NCBI GenBank assembly: GCA_016222825.1
Contig: JACRQF010000013.1
Coordinates: forward strand, 62,001 to 126,000
Direction: 5' to 3'
From: Verrucomicrobiota bacterium
GTDB taxonomy: Bacteria; Verrucomicrobiota; Verrucomicrobiia; CAIQCK01
Length of the DNA: 64,000 bases
Shown: piece after piece, positions 54,827 through 64,000 of the stretch
Layout: each line of letters starts with the position of its first letter
Position numbering within the stretch: the first letter of the stretch is position 1
Made by a program: the position numbers and the translations under genes
Notes under the pieces: model-generated
Database searches by the model: none
What the model saw: only the letters and a program-made list of their open reading frames with translations
Told to the model about the DNA's origin: nothing

Positions 54827-56061
54827 GCCGTCCCCATTGCATTGTCGGTCTTGAAATCGGCACCTCAAAAATCTGCACGGTCGTCGGCGAATTGCGCGAC
54901 GACGGCGCGGTGGCCATCGTCGGCGTCGGGGTCTGCCCGTCGCGCGGCGTCCGCAAGGCGGAGGTCGTGGACCTCGACACCGCCGAGCAATGCGTGCTCC
55001 AGTCGGCGCACGCGGCCGAGGAATCGGCGAGCACGGACATCCGAGGTGTTTATGCCGGCGTCAGCGGCGCGCACGTCGGCAGCTTGAACAACCGCGGCGT
55101 GCAGCCGATTCTCGGCGAGCACAACGAGGTGTCCGAGTCGGACGTGGAGGCGGTGTTGCGGCACGCGCGCACCATCAACATCCCGAACCAAAACGTGATC
55201 CTGCACGCGCTCTGCCGGCGTTACGACGTGGATGGCCGCGACGACGTGGAGAACCCCGTCGGCTTGTCGGGGTCGCGCCTTCAGGCGGAGGTCCACGTCA
55301 TCCACGCCGTCCGCAGCCGGACCGAGAACGCCATCAAGTGCATCCGCGACCTGCCGCCGCTGGAAGTGAACGAGGTCGTCTTCAACGGCTACGCAGCGGC
55401 GCTGGCTGTGCTCACTGAGGAGCAGAAGCAGCTCGGCGCGCTGGTGATTGACATGGGCGGCGGCACGACGGATTACGTCATTTGCGCGCGCGGCGCGATC
55501 CGGCACAGCGGCGTCGTCGCCGTCGGCGGCGACCACATCGCCAACGACATCTCGCTCGGCCTGAAGATTCCGCTCAGCGCCGCCGAGCGGCTTAAGGTGG
55601 AATACGGCAGCGTCGCGCTGGAAGACACGATGAAGAGCCAGACGATCTCGCTCAACGGCGAGATCAGCATCGGCGCGACGGTCATTTTCAAGGACCATCT
55701 CTGCCAGATCATGCGATTGCGCGTCGAGGAGACGTTCCAATTGATCAAGAGGGAACTCGACAAGTCCGGCTGCGCGCAACTGATTAGCGCGGGCGTGTTC
55801 CTGACCGGCGGCTGCGCCCACGTGCGCGGCATCCAGCAGTTGGCGGAGAGCGTGCTTGGCCTGCCGGTGCAGATCGGCACGGCGAAGACGGTGATGGGCC
55901 TGACCGAGGCGCTCGACCGGCCGGAGTTCGCGACGCCCATTGGCATCGTGCGCTTTGGCGCGATGTGCGAGGAAATGGAGCGCAGGAGCGCCCGGCGCGG
56001 CGGTCGCATCAAGGTCTTCTTCAACAACATTCTGGATTCCATACGGAGCAGGCAGTCCTGA
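54823..56061 (+). CDS. ftsA: cell division protein FtsA
   Basis: Actin-like ATPase that tethers FtsZ to the membrane. The 412-residue protein shows the ATP-site elements VGLEIGTSKICTVVGEL and LVIDMGGGTTDYVICARGA, GVFLTGGCAHVRGIQQLAE, and a C-terminal basic amphipathic helix (GGRIKVFFNNILDSIRS) for membrane binding. The ATG at 54823 follows AAAGGAGGA (54807-54815), the best binding site of the cluster apart from the small gene near mraZ. Confidence 0.95.
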   Translation: MSRPHCIVGLEIGTSKICTVVGELRDDGAVAIVGVGVCPSRGVRKAEVVDLDTAEQCVLQSAHAAEESASTDIRGVYAGVSGAHVGSLNNRGVQPILGEHNEVSESDVEAVLRHARTINIPNQNVILHALCRRYDVDGRDDVENPVGLSGSRLQAEVHVIHAVRSRTENAIKCIRDLPPLEVNEVVFNGYAAALAVLTEEQKQLGALVIDMGGGTTDYVICARGAIRHSGVVAVGGDHIANDISLGLKIPLSAAERLKVEYGSVALEDTMKSQTISLNGEISIGATVIFKDHLCQIMRLRVEETFQLIKRELDKSGCAQLISAGVFLTGGCAHVRGIQQLAESVLGLPVQIGTAKTVMGLTEALDRPEFATPIGIVRFGAMCEEMERRSARRGGRIKVFFNNILDSIRSRQS

Positions 56062-56083
56062 CGGCCAATCGGAGGAAATGAAC

Positions 56084-57361
56084 ATGAGCTTGCGCGATTC
56101 GAAAGTCCGCATCCTGGTGCTCGGCGTGGGCGGCGCTGGTTGCAACGCCCTCGACCGCGTTGCGATGGACGGCCTGCCGTCGGCGGGTGCCAACGAGCAG
56201 TCCGAGGTCAACACGCCGCACCTGGTGGCGATCAACACCGACCTCCAGGCGCTGTCCAGCTCGCTGTGCAGCGAGAAATTCCAACTCGGTCTCAAGACAA
56301 CTTTTGGCCTCGGCGCGGGCGGCGATCCCGCAGTGGGGCGCAAAGCGGCGATGGAAGACCGCGACCGGCTTTCTGAGTTGATGCGCGGCGCGGACATGGT
56401 GTTTGTCGCAGCGGGCCTCGGCGGTGGCACCGGCAGCGGCGCCGGGCCGTTCGTCGCGCAACTCGCGCGCGAGGCGGGCGCGCTCACGCTGGGATTCGTG
56501 ACGCTGCCGTTCGAGTTCGAGGGCGAGCGGCGTTGCGAACAGGCGGCGGCGGCGATGGCCGAGTTCAAGCGCGCGGCCGACGCCGTCATCTGCGTTCCGA
56601 ACGACAAGCTCTTCGAGATGTCAGGCGAGCGCGCGACCGTGCTCGACGTGTTTCGCATGGCCGATGATCTGTTGGCCGAAGGCGTCCGCGCGCTCTGGCG
56701 GATGCTGACCAAGCCCGGCCTTATCAACCGCGACTTCAACGACCTGCGGCGCGCGCTGGAGAGCCGCCACGACGAGATCGTCTTCGCGTTCGGCACGGGC
56801 GAGGGTGACGACAAGGCCGCGGCGGCCGCGGCGGCAGTGACGGGCAGCCCGCTGCTCGGCAGCAACGCCATCCTTGCGGAGGCGGAGACGATTCTGGTGA
56901 GCCTGCGCGGCGGGCTGGAAATGACGATGACGGAGGTGAAACGCGCCGTTTCGCAGATCAGCCAGCAATGTGGGCAGAAGCCGCACGTTCTGGTGGCGGC
57001 ATCTGTTGATGAGAACTTCGGCGGTAAACTCTCCGTGCTCTTGATCGCTTCGCGCGGCCGGTCCGCCGCCCCGGAGACTGCGTTGGCGGGGCCGTTGCCG
57101 TCTGACCGTGAGGTGGCGGTGTCCATGTTGGAGACAATGGCCGCGGCAGATTCTGCGATGGTGATGATGGCGGCCAAACCAGGCCAGCAACCGGAGAAGG
57201 CGGCGCACAAGCGGCCCGGCGACGCGACGCGCGCGCGGCAGCAGCGTTTGGCGCTGGAGGTCAACGTCAAGGGCCGGTTTGACAAGGTGGAGCCGACCAT
57301 CTACGAGGGCGAAGACCTCGACCTGCCGACCTTCCTGCGCCGCGGGATCAAGATTGGCTGA
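56084..57361 (+). CDS. ftsZ: cell division protein FtsZ
   Basis: Tubulin-like GTPase forming the Z ring. The 425-residue protein has VRILVLGVGGAGCNALDRVA, INTDLQAL, TTFGLGAGGDPAVGR, the tubulin signature GGGTGSGAGP and a C-terminal peptide DLDLPTFLRR for FtsA binding. The T7 region reads LINRDFNDLRRAL where most FtsZ have NVDFADVR, and the usual MGxG stretch after it is FAFGTGEGDD, so this is a diverged FtsZ. The ATG at 56084 has GGAGGA 7 bases upstream; another ATG at 56078 is too close to it. Last gene of the cluster. Confidence 0.95.
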   Translation: MSLRDSKVRILVLGVGGAGCNALDRVAMDGLPSAGANEQSEVNTPHLVAINTDLQALSSSLCSEKFQLGLKTTFGLGAGGDPAVGRKAAMEDRDRLSELMRGADMVFVAAGLGGGTGSGAGPFVAQLAREAGALTLGFVTLPFEFEGERRCEQAAAAMAEFKRAADAVICVPNDKLFEMSGERATVLDVFRMADDLLAEGVRALWRMLTKPGLINRDFNDLRRALESRHDEIVFAFGTGEGDDKAAAAAAAVTGSPLLGSNAILAEAETILVSLRGGLEMTMTEVKRAVSQISQQCGQKPHVLVAASVDENFGGKLSVLLIASRGRSAAPETALAGPLPSDREVAVSMLETMAAADSAMVMMAAKPGQQPEKAAHKRPGDATRARQQRLALEVNVKGRFDKVEPTIYEGEDLDLPTFLRRGIKIG

Positions 57362-57371
57362 CGGCAAGTGG

Positions 57372-57390
57372 CGCAAGCGTCCAGCTTGCG
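57372..57390. repeat. short inverted repeat after ftsZ
   Basis: CGCAAGC (57372-57378) and GCTTGCG (57384-57390) form a 7-bp stem with a 5-nt loop, 10 bases after the ftsZ stop. It lacks a T-tract. It could assist termination or be a dispersed palindromic repeat. Confidence 0.45.
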
Positions 57391-57449
57391 ACAGCCATTG
57401 ATTCGCAGGCTGGGAGCTTCCGTTGCTTCAGGCTGCCTCGCCCATTGGT

Positions 57450-57730
57450 CTTCCCCGCTCCGAAAAAGTGGACGTGCCCTACTTGATCAAAGCTCTGGAA
57501 ACCAGCGCGGACGGGGTGGTGATCGTGGCCTGCAAAAAGTCGTAGTGCCGGCATTTCGAGGGCAGCGCGCGCTCTCACAAACGCGCCGAGGCGGTTGAAT
57601 CGTTGCTGGAGGAAATCGGATTCGGTGCGGGACGGATGGCTGTCATCGAGTGCGCGAAAGACGGGACAGGGCAGGTTTGCGCCGAAATCAAGCAGTTCAT
57701 CGAGCAGGTCAGAAGTCTGCCGCAAGCACA
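57450..57730 (+). pseudogene. remnant of MvhD-like hydrogenase/heterodisulfide reductase iron-sulfur subunit
   Basis: The frame through 57468 reads KVDVPYLIKALETSADGVVI, VACKKS, stop, CRHFEGSARSHKRAEAVESL, then LEEIGFGAGRMAVIECAKD and EIKQFIEQVRSLP. This matches the second half of the MvhD family, which carries a [2Fe-2S] site and links Hdr-type complexes to electron donors. An amber codon (57543-57545) falls exactly between the two cysteines of the C-x4-C motif. The expected cysteine of the LPCS segment is Arg (LPRSEKVDV). The N-terminal third is missing. It is followed by a decayed metF in the same direction. Confidence 0.75.
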
Positions 57731-57772
57731 CATGCCCAGCAGTGCCGTGAACAAACAGGAACAAATGGTCGC

Positions 57773-58172
57773 ATGGAAGTCAAAAGCCAACTCGCCAGGA
57801 AAATTGAGAGCGGAGAGTTCATCGTCACCGCTGAACATGCGCCACGAACGACGGCGACGCCGGCTGCGACGGAGGCGGCGTTGAAAGCTTTGGGCGGCAA
57901 ACCCACGGCGGTCAACATGGGCGACAACCAATACGGCGTGGCGATGTTTTCGTTGGCGGCTTCAGCGGTGGCGCTCAAGGCGGGCGTCGAGCCTGTCCTC
58001 CAAATGGTCACGCGCGACTGGAACCGTATCGCGCTTTATCCGGATTTGCTGGGGGCGGCGAGTCTGGGGATCACGAACGTGCTCTGCCTGTCCGGCTATC
58101 ATTAAACGCTGATCGGGTGCCCGGAATCCGCCAATGGTTTCGACATAGATTCCACGCAGTTTATTGCGACAG
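57773..58172 (+). pseudogene. metF: truncated 5,10-methylenetetrahydrofolate reductase (metF)
   Basis: The ATG at 57773 starts an N-terminal MetF segment: KIESGEFIVTAEHAPRT, TAVNMGDNQYGVAMFSLAAS, EPVLQMVTRDWNRIALYPDL and LGAASLGITNVLCLSGYH. A TAA at 58103-58105 interrupts it where relatives have GDHQ. Homology resumes in the same frame (GCPESANGFDIDSTQFIATV) and stops where the convergent pntB begins at 58173. Only about half of a normal MetF is present. I read it as a pseudogene cut by a deletion or rearrangement. Confidence 0.8.
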
Positions 58173-59576
58173 TCACGCTGCTTCATCGCCGGCGAGGTGT
58201 TTGGCGATCTCGCCGGTGACGGCTTTGGCGTCGCCGAAAACCATCAGTGTCTTCTCGTTGTAGTAGAGCGCGTTCTCGATGCCCGCAAAGCCGGGGTTCA
58301 TGCTGCGCTTGATGGCGAGCACGGCCTTGGCCTTGTCGGCATCAATGATCGGCATGCCGAAGATCGGGCTGCTCTTGTCGGTGCGCGCGGCTGGGTTGAC
58401 GACATCATTCGCGCCGATGACGAGGCAGACATCGCACTGCGGCATTTCCGGGTTGATCTCGTCCATCTCCACGAGGTCGTCGTAGGGAATCTCCGCTTCG
58501 GCCAACAGGACGTTCATATGGCCGGGCATCCGGCCCGCGACAGGATGGATGGCGAACTTCACACTCACGCCGCGGTCGGTCAGTTCATCGTAAATCTCCC
58601 GGACGCGATGCTGCGCCTGTGCCACTGCCATGCCGTAGCCGGGCACGATGACAACGAGGCTGGCGGCTTCCATGAGTTGCGCGGCATCGGTGGGCGTGCA
58701 ACTCCGCACGACCTTCTTCTCGCCACCCGCGGACGTCGCTTGCACCTGGCCAAACGCGCCGAAGAGGACGTTGGTGAAGCTGCGGTTCATGGCCTTGCAC
58801 ATGATGATGGAGAGGATGAGGCCAGAGGAACCGTCCAGCGCGCCGGCGGTGATGAGGAGCTTGTTGTCCATCATGAAACCCATCGCCACGGCGGACAGCC
58901 CGGCGTAGGAGTTCAGCAACGCGATGACTGTCGGCATGTCCGCGCCGCCGATGGGAATGATGAGCAGCACGCCGAAGAGCAGCGCCAGGAAAACCACGAC
59001 AGGAAACAGAGCGCGGTATTCGGTTGGATTCATCACCAGCATCGCACAGCAGATAATAGCGATGGCCAGCAACGCGAGGTTGATGAAGTTCTGTCCGCTG
59101 TAGGTGACGGGCCGCGACGGAATCCATTTGATCTCTTGCAGTTTGCCCGCGGCCATGAGGCTGCCGGTGAACGTCAGAAAGCCGAGCAACACCTCCGCGC
59201 AAAGCGCGCCCACGCGGAACTTGGTCACTTCGTGCGCGCCCGAGGCCATGAGGTAGAACTCCGCGACGCCCACCAGCCCTGCGGCCAAGCCGCCGAACGC
59301 GTGCGAGAGCGCGGTCCGTTGCGGCACCGCCGTGAGCGGCACCCACGACAGTGGCACGCCAATCGCAGTGCCCAGGATGACCGCGAGGGCGATCCATTTG
59401 TAGTTGCCGCCGAGGATGCCGGGATTGAAGAGCGTGCCGGCGATGGCCATGACCATGGCGGCAACGCCCGCGAGCACGCCGCGGCGAGCGGTTGCGGGAT
59501 CGTTCATCCACTTCAGCGAGAAGATGAACAGCGCCGTGGCGACGAGATAAGCGAGTTGGATGATCGTGTCGTTCAT
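58173..59576 (-). CDS. pntB: NAD(P) transhydrogenase subunit beta
   Basis: Proton-translocating transhydrogenase beta chain, inner membrane; uses the proton gradient to reduce NADP with NADH. The 467-residue protein has about nine spans followed by the NADP(H)-binding domain III with VPGYGMAVAQAQHRVREI, KFAIHPVAGRMPGHMNVLL and VIGANDVVNPAARTD. Length is normal. Its start overlaps the pntAB stop by 4 nt. Its 3' end abuts the metF remnant. Confidence 0.95.
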   Translation of the reverse strand: MNDTIIQLAYLVATALFIFSLKWMNDPATARRGVLAGVAAMVMAIAGTLFNPGILGGNYKWIALAVILGTAIGVPLSWVPLTAVPQRTALSHAFGGLAAGLVGVAEFYLMASGAHEVTKFRVGALCAEVLLGFLTFTGSLMAAGKLQEIKWIPSRPVTYSGQNFINLALLAIAIICCAMLVMNPTEYRALFPVVVFLALLFGVLLIIPIGGADMPTVIALLNSYAGLSAVAMGFMMDNKLLITAGALDGSSGLILSIIMCKAMNRSFTNVLFGAFGQVQATSAGGEKKVVRSCTPTDAAQLMEAASLVVIVPGYGMAVAQAQHRVREIYDELTDRGVSVKFAIHPVAGRMPGHMNVLLAEAEIPYDDLVEMDEINPEMPQCDVCLVIGANDVVNPAARTDKSSPIFGMPIIDADKAKAVLAIKRSMNPGFAGIENALYYNEKTLMVFGDAKAVTGEIAKHLAGDEAA

Positions 59577-60001
59577 CGCTTGGCGCCCTCCCGCTTCTTG
59601 AACATCTTCAGCATCCGGTCGGTGATAAGGAAGCCGCTGACGATGTTGGTGACCGAGGCGACGATGGCGACCAGCCCCAGCAGGTTGTAGTGGAAGCTCT
59701 CATGGGACTGCCCGGCGATGAGAATGGAGCCGACCACCGCAATGGCCGAGATGGCGTTGGTCAGCGACATCAGCGGCGTGTGCAGCAACCGCGACACGCG
59801 CCGGATGATGTCCAAGCCGACAAAAGTAGCCAGCATGAACACAAACAACGTGGCGACGTAGTCCATGGCGGCGGCGTGCGGTTCTGGTGATGGCGCCGTG
59901 GGGATGGGGACGGACGCCGCCGCAGCTTCAGCGCAAGTCCACGCACCGGCCGCGAGCGTGAGGCTCACAAGCGTCAGGGCTTTGGGGATCATGTGTTTCA
60001 T
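59573..60001 (-). CDS. pntAB: NAD(P) transhydrogenase alpha subunit, membrane part
   Basis: The 142-residue second half of a split alpha subunit. Three or four spans (MDYVATLFVFMLATFVGLDI, TPLMSLTNAISAIAVVGSIL, LLGLVAIVASVTNIVSGF) form domain II with pntB. The first 45 residues look like an added signal peptide and linker (MIPKALTLVSLTLAAGAWT), longer than in most homologues. Coupled to pntB by an ATGA overlap. Confidence 0.9.
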   Translation of the reverse strand: MKHMIPKALTLVSLTLAAGAWTCAEAAAASVPIPTAPSPEPHAAAMDYVATLFVFMLATFVGLDIIRRVSRLLHTPLMSLTNAISAIAVVGSILIAGQSHESFHYNLLGLVAIVASVTNIVSGFLITDRMLKMFKKREGAKR

Positions 60002-60039
60002 TCTTGGAAATAGGGATGGGAGCCGGTTTCGTTCGTGAG

Positions 60040-61179
60040 TCAGTTCTTCGCGAGTCGCGCTTTGATTTCCGGGTGACAGATTTCACCCTGGTGGGTGATG
60101 AGACAGCCTTTGATGATCTCGTCATCCTGCTTGAGGACAAACTTCTTTCCCTCCTTGTCCCAGAACTCCTCCACAAGGCCGAGGAGGTTGCCGGAGAGCA
60201 CCTGGCTGGCGTTGACGGGCACGCGGCCGGGCAGGTTCGCCAGCGCGATGATCGTCACGCCATCGCGGTCGGCAATCTGGTTGAACGGGGCGCCTTCGAC
60301 GTTGCCGCCGCTTTCGATCGCAAGGTCCACCACAACGCTGCCTTTCCGCATCGCGGTGATCATCTCGTTAGTGACGATGACGGGCGCTTTGCGGCCAAAC
60401 ACCTGTGCCGTGGAGATGACCGCGTCGGAGTCCGCGCACACCTTCTTCAGCGCCTGACGCTGCTTGGCAAGTTGCTGCTCCGTCAGCGCCTTCGCGTAGC
60501 CGTCCTTGGTCTGGCCGGTTTCGCCGAGGTCAATCTTCACGAACGCCGCGCCGAGCGATTTCACCTGCTCCTCCACGACCGGCCGCGTGTCGAACGCTGA
60601 CACCTTCGCCCCCAGCCGTCTTGCCGTGGCGATGGCCTGCAAGCCGGCAACGCCTGCGCCGATGATGAGGACCTTGGCCGGCGTGATGGTGCCGGCGGCA
60701 GTGGTCATCATCGGGAGAATCTTTTTCGAGTGCGTTGCCGCCAGCAACACGCCCACGTAACCTGCCAGATTTGCTTGCGACGACAGCACGTCCATCTTCT
60801 GGGCGCGTGTGATGCGGGGGATCATCTCCAGGCTGATGGCGCTCACCTTTCGCTCGGCCAACTTGCGCACGAGGTCCGCCTCATTGAACGGATCGAGGAA
60901 GCTGACGTGGATGGCGCCGGGCTTCATCAAGTTAATCTCTTGCGCCGCCGGCTTGTGCAGCCTCAGGATCATGTCCGCCGCCGAAAGCAAAGCATCGCGG
61001 TCAGTAACAACGGTGGCGCCCGCGGCGGTGTAAGCGGCGTCCGCGTGACCGCTGCGCAACCCCACGCCGGTTTCCACCTCAATCTGCGCGCCGCGTTTGA
61101 TCAGCTTGGCAGCGACGTCCGGTATCAGGAGAGTTCGGGTTTCGTCCGTGTGAACATCTATAGGTATGGCGATTTTCAT
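60040..61179 (-). CDS. pntAA: NAD(P) transhydrogenase alpha subunit, NAD-binding part
   Basis: The 379-residue soluble domain I of the split alpha subunit, which binds NAD(H). It resembles alanine dehydrogenase: IAIPIDVHTDETRTLLIPD, AGYVGVLLAATHSKKILPMM, KVLIIGAGVAGLQAIATARR (Rossmann motif) and FDTRPVVEEQVKSLGAAF. The C-terminus has no membrane span, which fits the three-gene arrangement pntAA-pntAB-pntB. It starts 24 nt after the nrpR stop, so co-transcription is likely. Confidence 0.94.
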   Translation of the reverse strand: MKIAIPIDVHTDETRTLLIPDVAAKLIKRGAQIEVETGVGLRSGHADAAYTAAGATVVTDRDALLSAADMILRLHKPAAQEINLMKPGAIHVSFLDPFNEADLVRKLAERKVSAISLEMIPRITRAQKMDVLSSQANLAGYVGVLLAATHSKKILPMMTTAAGTITPAKVLIIGAGVAGLQAIATARRLGAKVSAFDTRPVVEEQVKSLGAAFVKIDLGETGQTKDGYAKALTEQQLAKQRQALKKVCADSDAVISTAQVFGRKAPVIVTNEMITAMRKGSVVVDLAIESGGNVEGAPFNQIADRDGVTIIALANLPGRVPVNASQVLSGNLLGLVEEFWDKEGKKFVLKQDDEIIKGCLITHQGEICHPEIKARLAKN

Positions 61180-61203
61180 GGTGATTTTGAAAAGGCGCGC
61201 TGT

Positions 61204-63687
<2,484 letters not shown>

Positions 63688-63721
63688 GCGTCATCGGGCA
63701 CATAAGAACCCGAAAGCAACG

Positions 63722-63749
63722 AAGAGGCCCCGGGCGACCGGGGCCTCTT
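63722..63749 (+). terminator. intrinsic terminator after gdhA
   Basis: A 12-bp stem (63722-63733 with 63738-63749, AAGAGGCCCCGG/CCGGGGCCTCTT) closed by a GCGA tetraloop is followed by TCGTTT. This is the clearest rho-independent terminator in the window. Confidence 0.88.
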
Positions 63750-63819
63750 TCGTTTGCGGTCGGGCCGGTTTCTCTGCTAATAGGAAGTAGTGTGCGGTTG
63801 ATCTGAAAGCGCGAAAAAC

Positions 63820-64000
63820 ATGACCTCCACATTAACAACCGGATTGCCCGGGCTGGACGAAGTGCTCAAGGGCGTCATGCCCGGCGACAATATTGTCTGG
63901 AAGGTGGAAACCATCGCCGACTACAAAGCCCTGGTCGTGCCGTATGTGGAGGCCGCTCATCGGTTGCGCCGCCGGCTGATCTATTTCCGTTTCGCCTCGC
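63820..64000 (+). CDS. KaiC/RecA-like protein, N-terminal fragment (runs off right edge)
   Basis: The ATG at 63820 opens a frame that continues past the window. The 60 visible residues begin TSTLTTGLPGLDEVLKGVMP, then GDNIVWKVETIADYKALVVP, resembling the start of KaiC/RadA-like ATPase domains (TGLPGLDxxLxGGxxxGxxx), although a nucleotide-binding P-loop is not evident (GDNIVWKV). Similar N-termini occur on large PEP/pyruvate-binding proteins. Too short for a firm call. Confidence 0.55.
   Translation, partial: MTSTLTTGLPGLDEVLKGVMPGDNIVWKVETIADYKALVVPYVEAAHRLRRRLIYFRFAS

Noticed and set aside
57543..57545. Amber codon in the MvhD-like frame read as pyrrolysine or other recoding
   Set aside because: TAG and TAA end other genes here normally, a second stop interrupts metF next door, and conserved cysteine is also lost. 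Decay explains all of this.

Overview
The window looks like chromosomal DNA of a GC-rich verrucomicrobial bacterium, most like the Pedosphaera/Limisphaerales side of Verrucomicrobiota. This is inferred from the gene mix, not from a database search: a complete division and cell wall (dcw) cluster ending in ftsQ-ftsA-ftsZ, a MurE with the DNPR motif of meso-diaminopimelate ligases, Tat-exported Gfo/Idh/MocA and sugar-epimerase proteins, large exported glycosidase-like proteins, and intergenic heptamer repeats. No rRNA, tRNA, CRISPR array, prophage or insertion sequence was recognised.

Layout. 1-7700 is central metabolism on the minus strand (partial sucA, aspA, proS, a tartrate/D-malate dehydrogenase-like gene, manA), interrupted by a gene-poor stretch with a 21-bp tandem repeat (2741-2971) and one pseudopilin-like gene. 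7740-10162 is a three-gene operon ending in a membrane-anchored FHA protein, preceded by a promoter and a pair of 17-bp dyads. 10382-16551 is ftsK, a rodZ-like gene, rimO, pgsA and pgpA. 16585-20096 holds a Gfo/Idh/MocA oxidoreductase, an AsmA-family protein and a small lipoprotein. 20242-32489 is carbohydrate catabolism: a GH123/DUF4091-like protein, then a minus-strand operon of an exported beta-helix protein, two exported ADP-ribosylglycohydrolase-like proteins, a sugar/nucleoside-type permease, ribokinase and a Tat-exported epimerase-like protein. 32696-37027 holds a Tyr-rich secreted protein, a SpoIIAA-like protein, Hsp20 and Lon.

37101-57361 is the dcw cluster: mraZ, a 102-aa unknown, rsmH, a 69-aa candidate, ftsL, ftsI, murE, murF, mraY, murD, a LysM protein, ftsW, a single murG-murC-murB reading frame, ddl, ftsQ, ftsA, ftsZ. 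Many junctions overlap, so translation is probably coupled. Together these genes cover the steps from UDP-GlcNAc-enolpyruvate reduction to lipid II, septal polymerisation and the Z ring; murA is absent.

57362-58172 holds decayed remains of an MvhD-like gene and metF. The right end is a nitrogen/redox module: nrpR-pntAA-pntAB-pntB on the minus strand, divergent from an NADP-type glutamate dehydrogenase, with palindromic sites in the shared control region. After a strong terminator, the first codons of a KaiC-like gene reach the right edge.

The most unusual items are the MurG-MurC-MurB fusion, the NrpR/transhydrogenase/GDH module, an insertion of about 100 residues in the FtsI transpeptidase domain, the decayed MvhD-MetF pair, and repeat DNA inserted in frame inside rimO.
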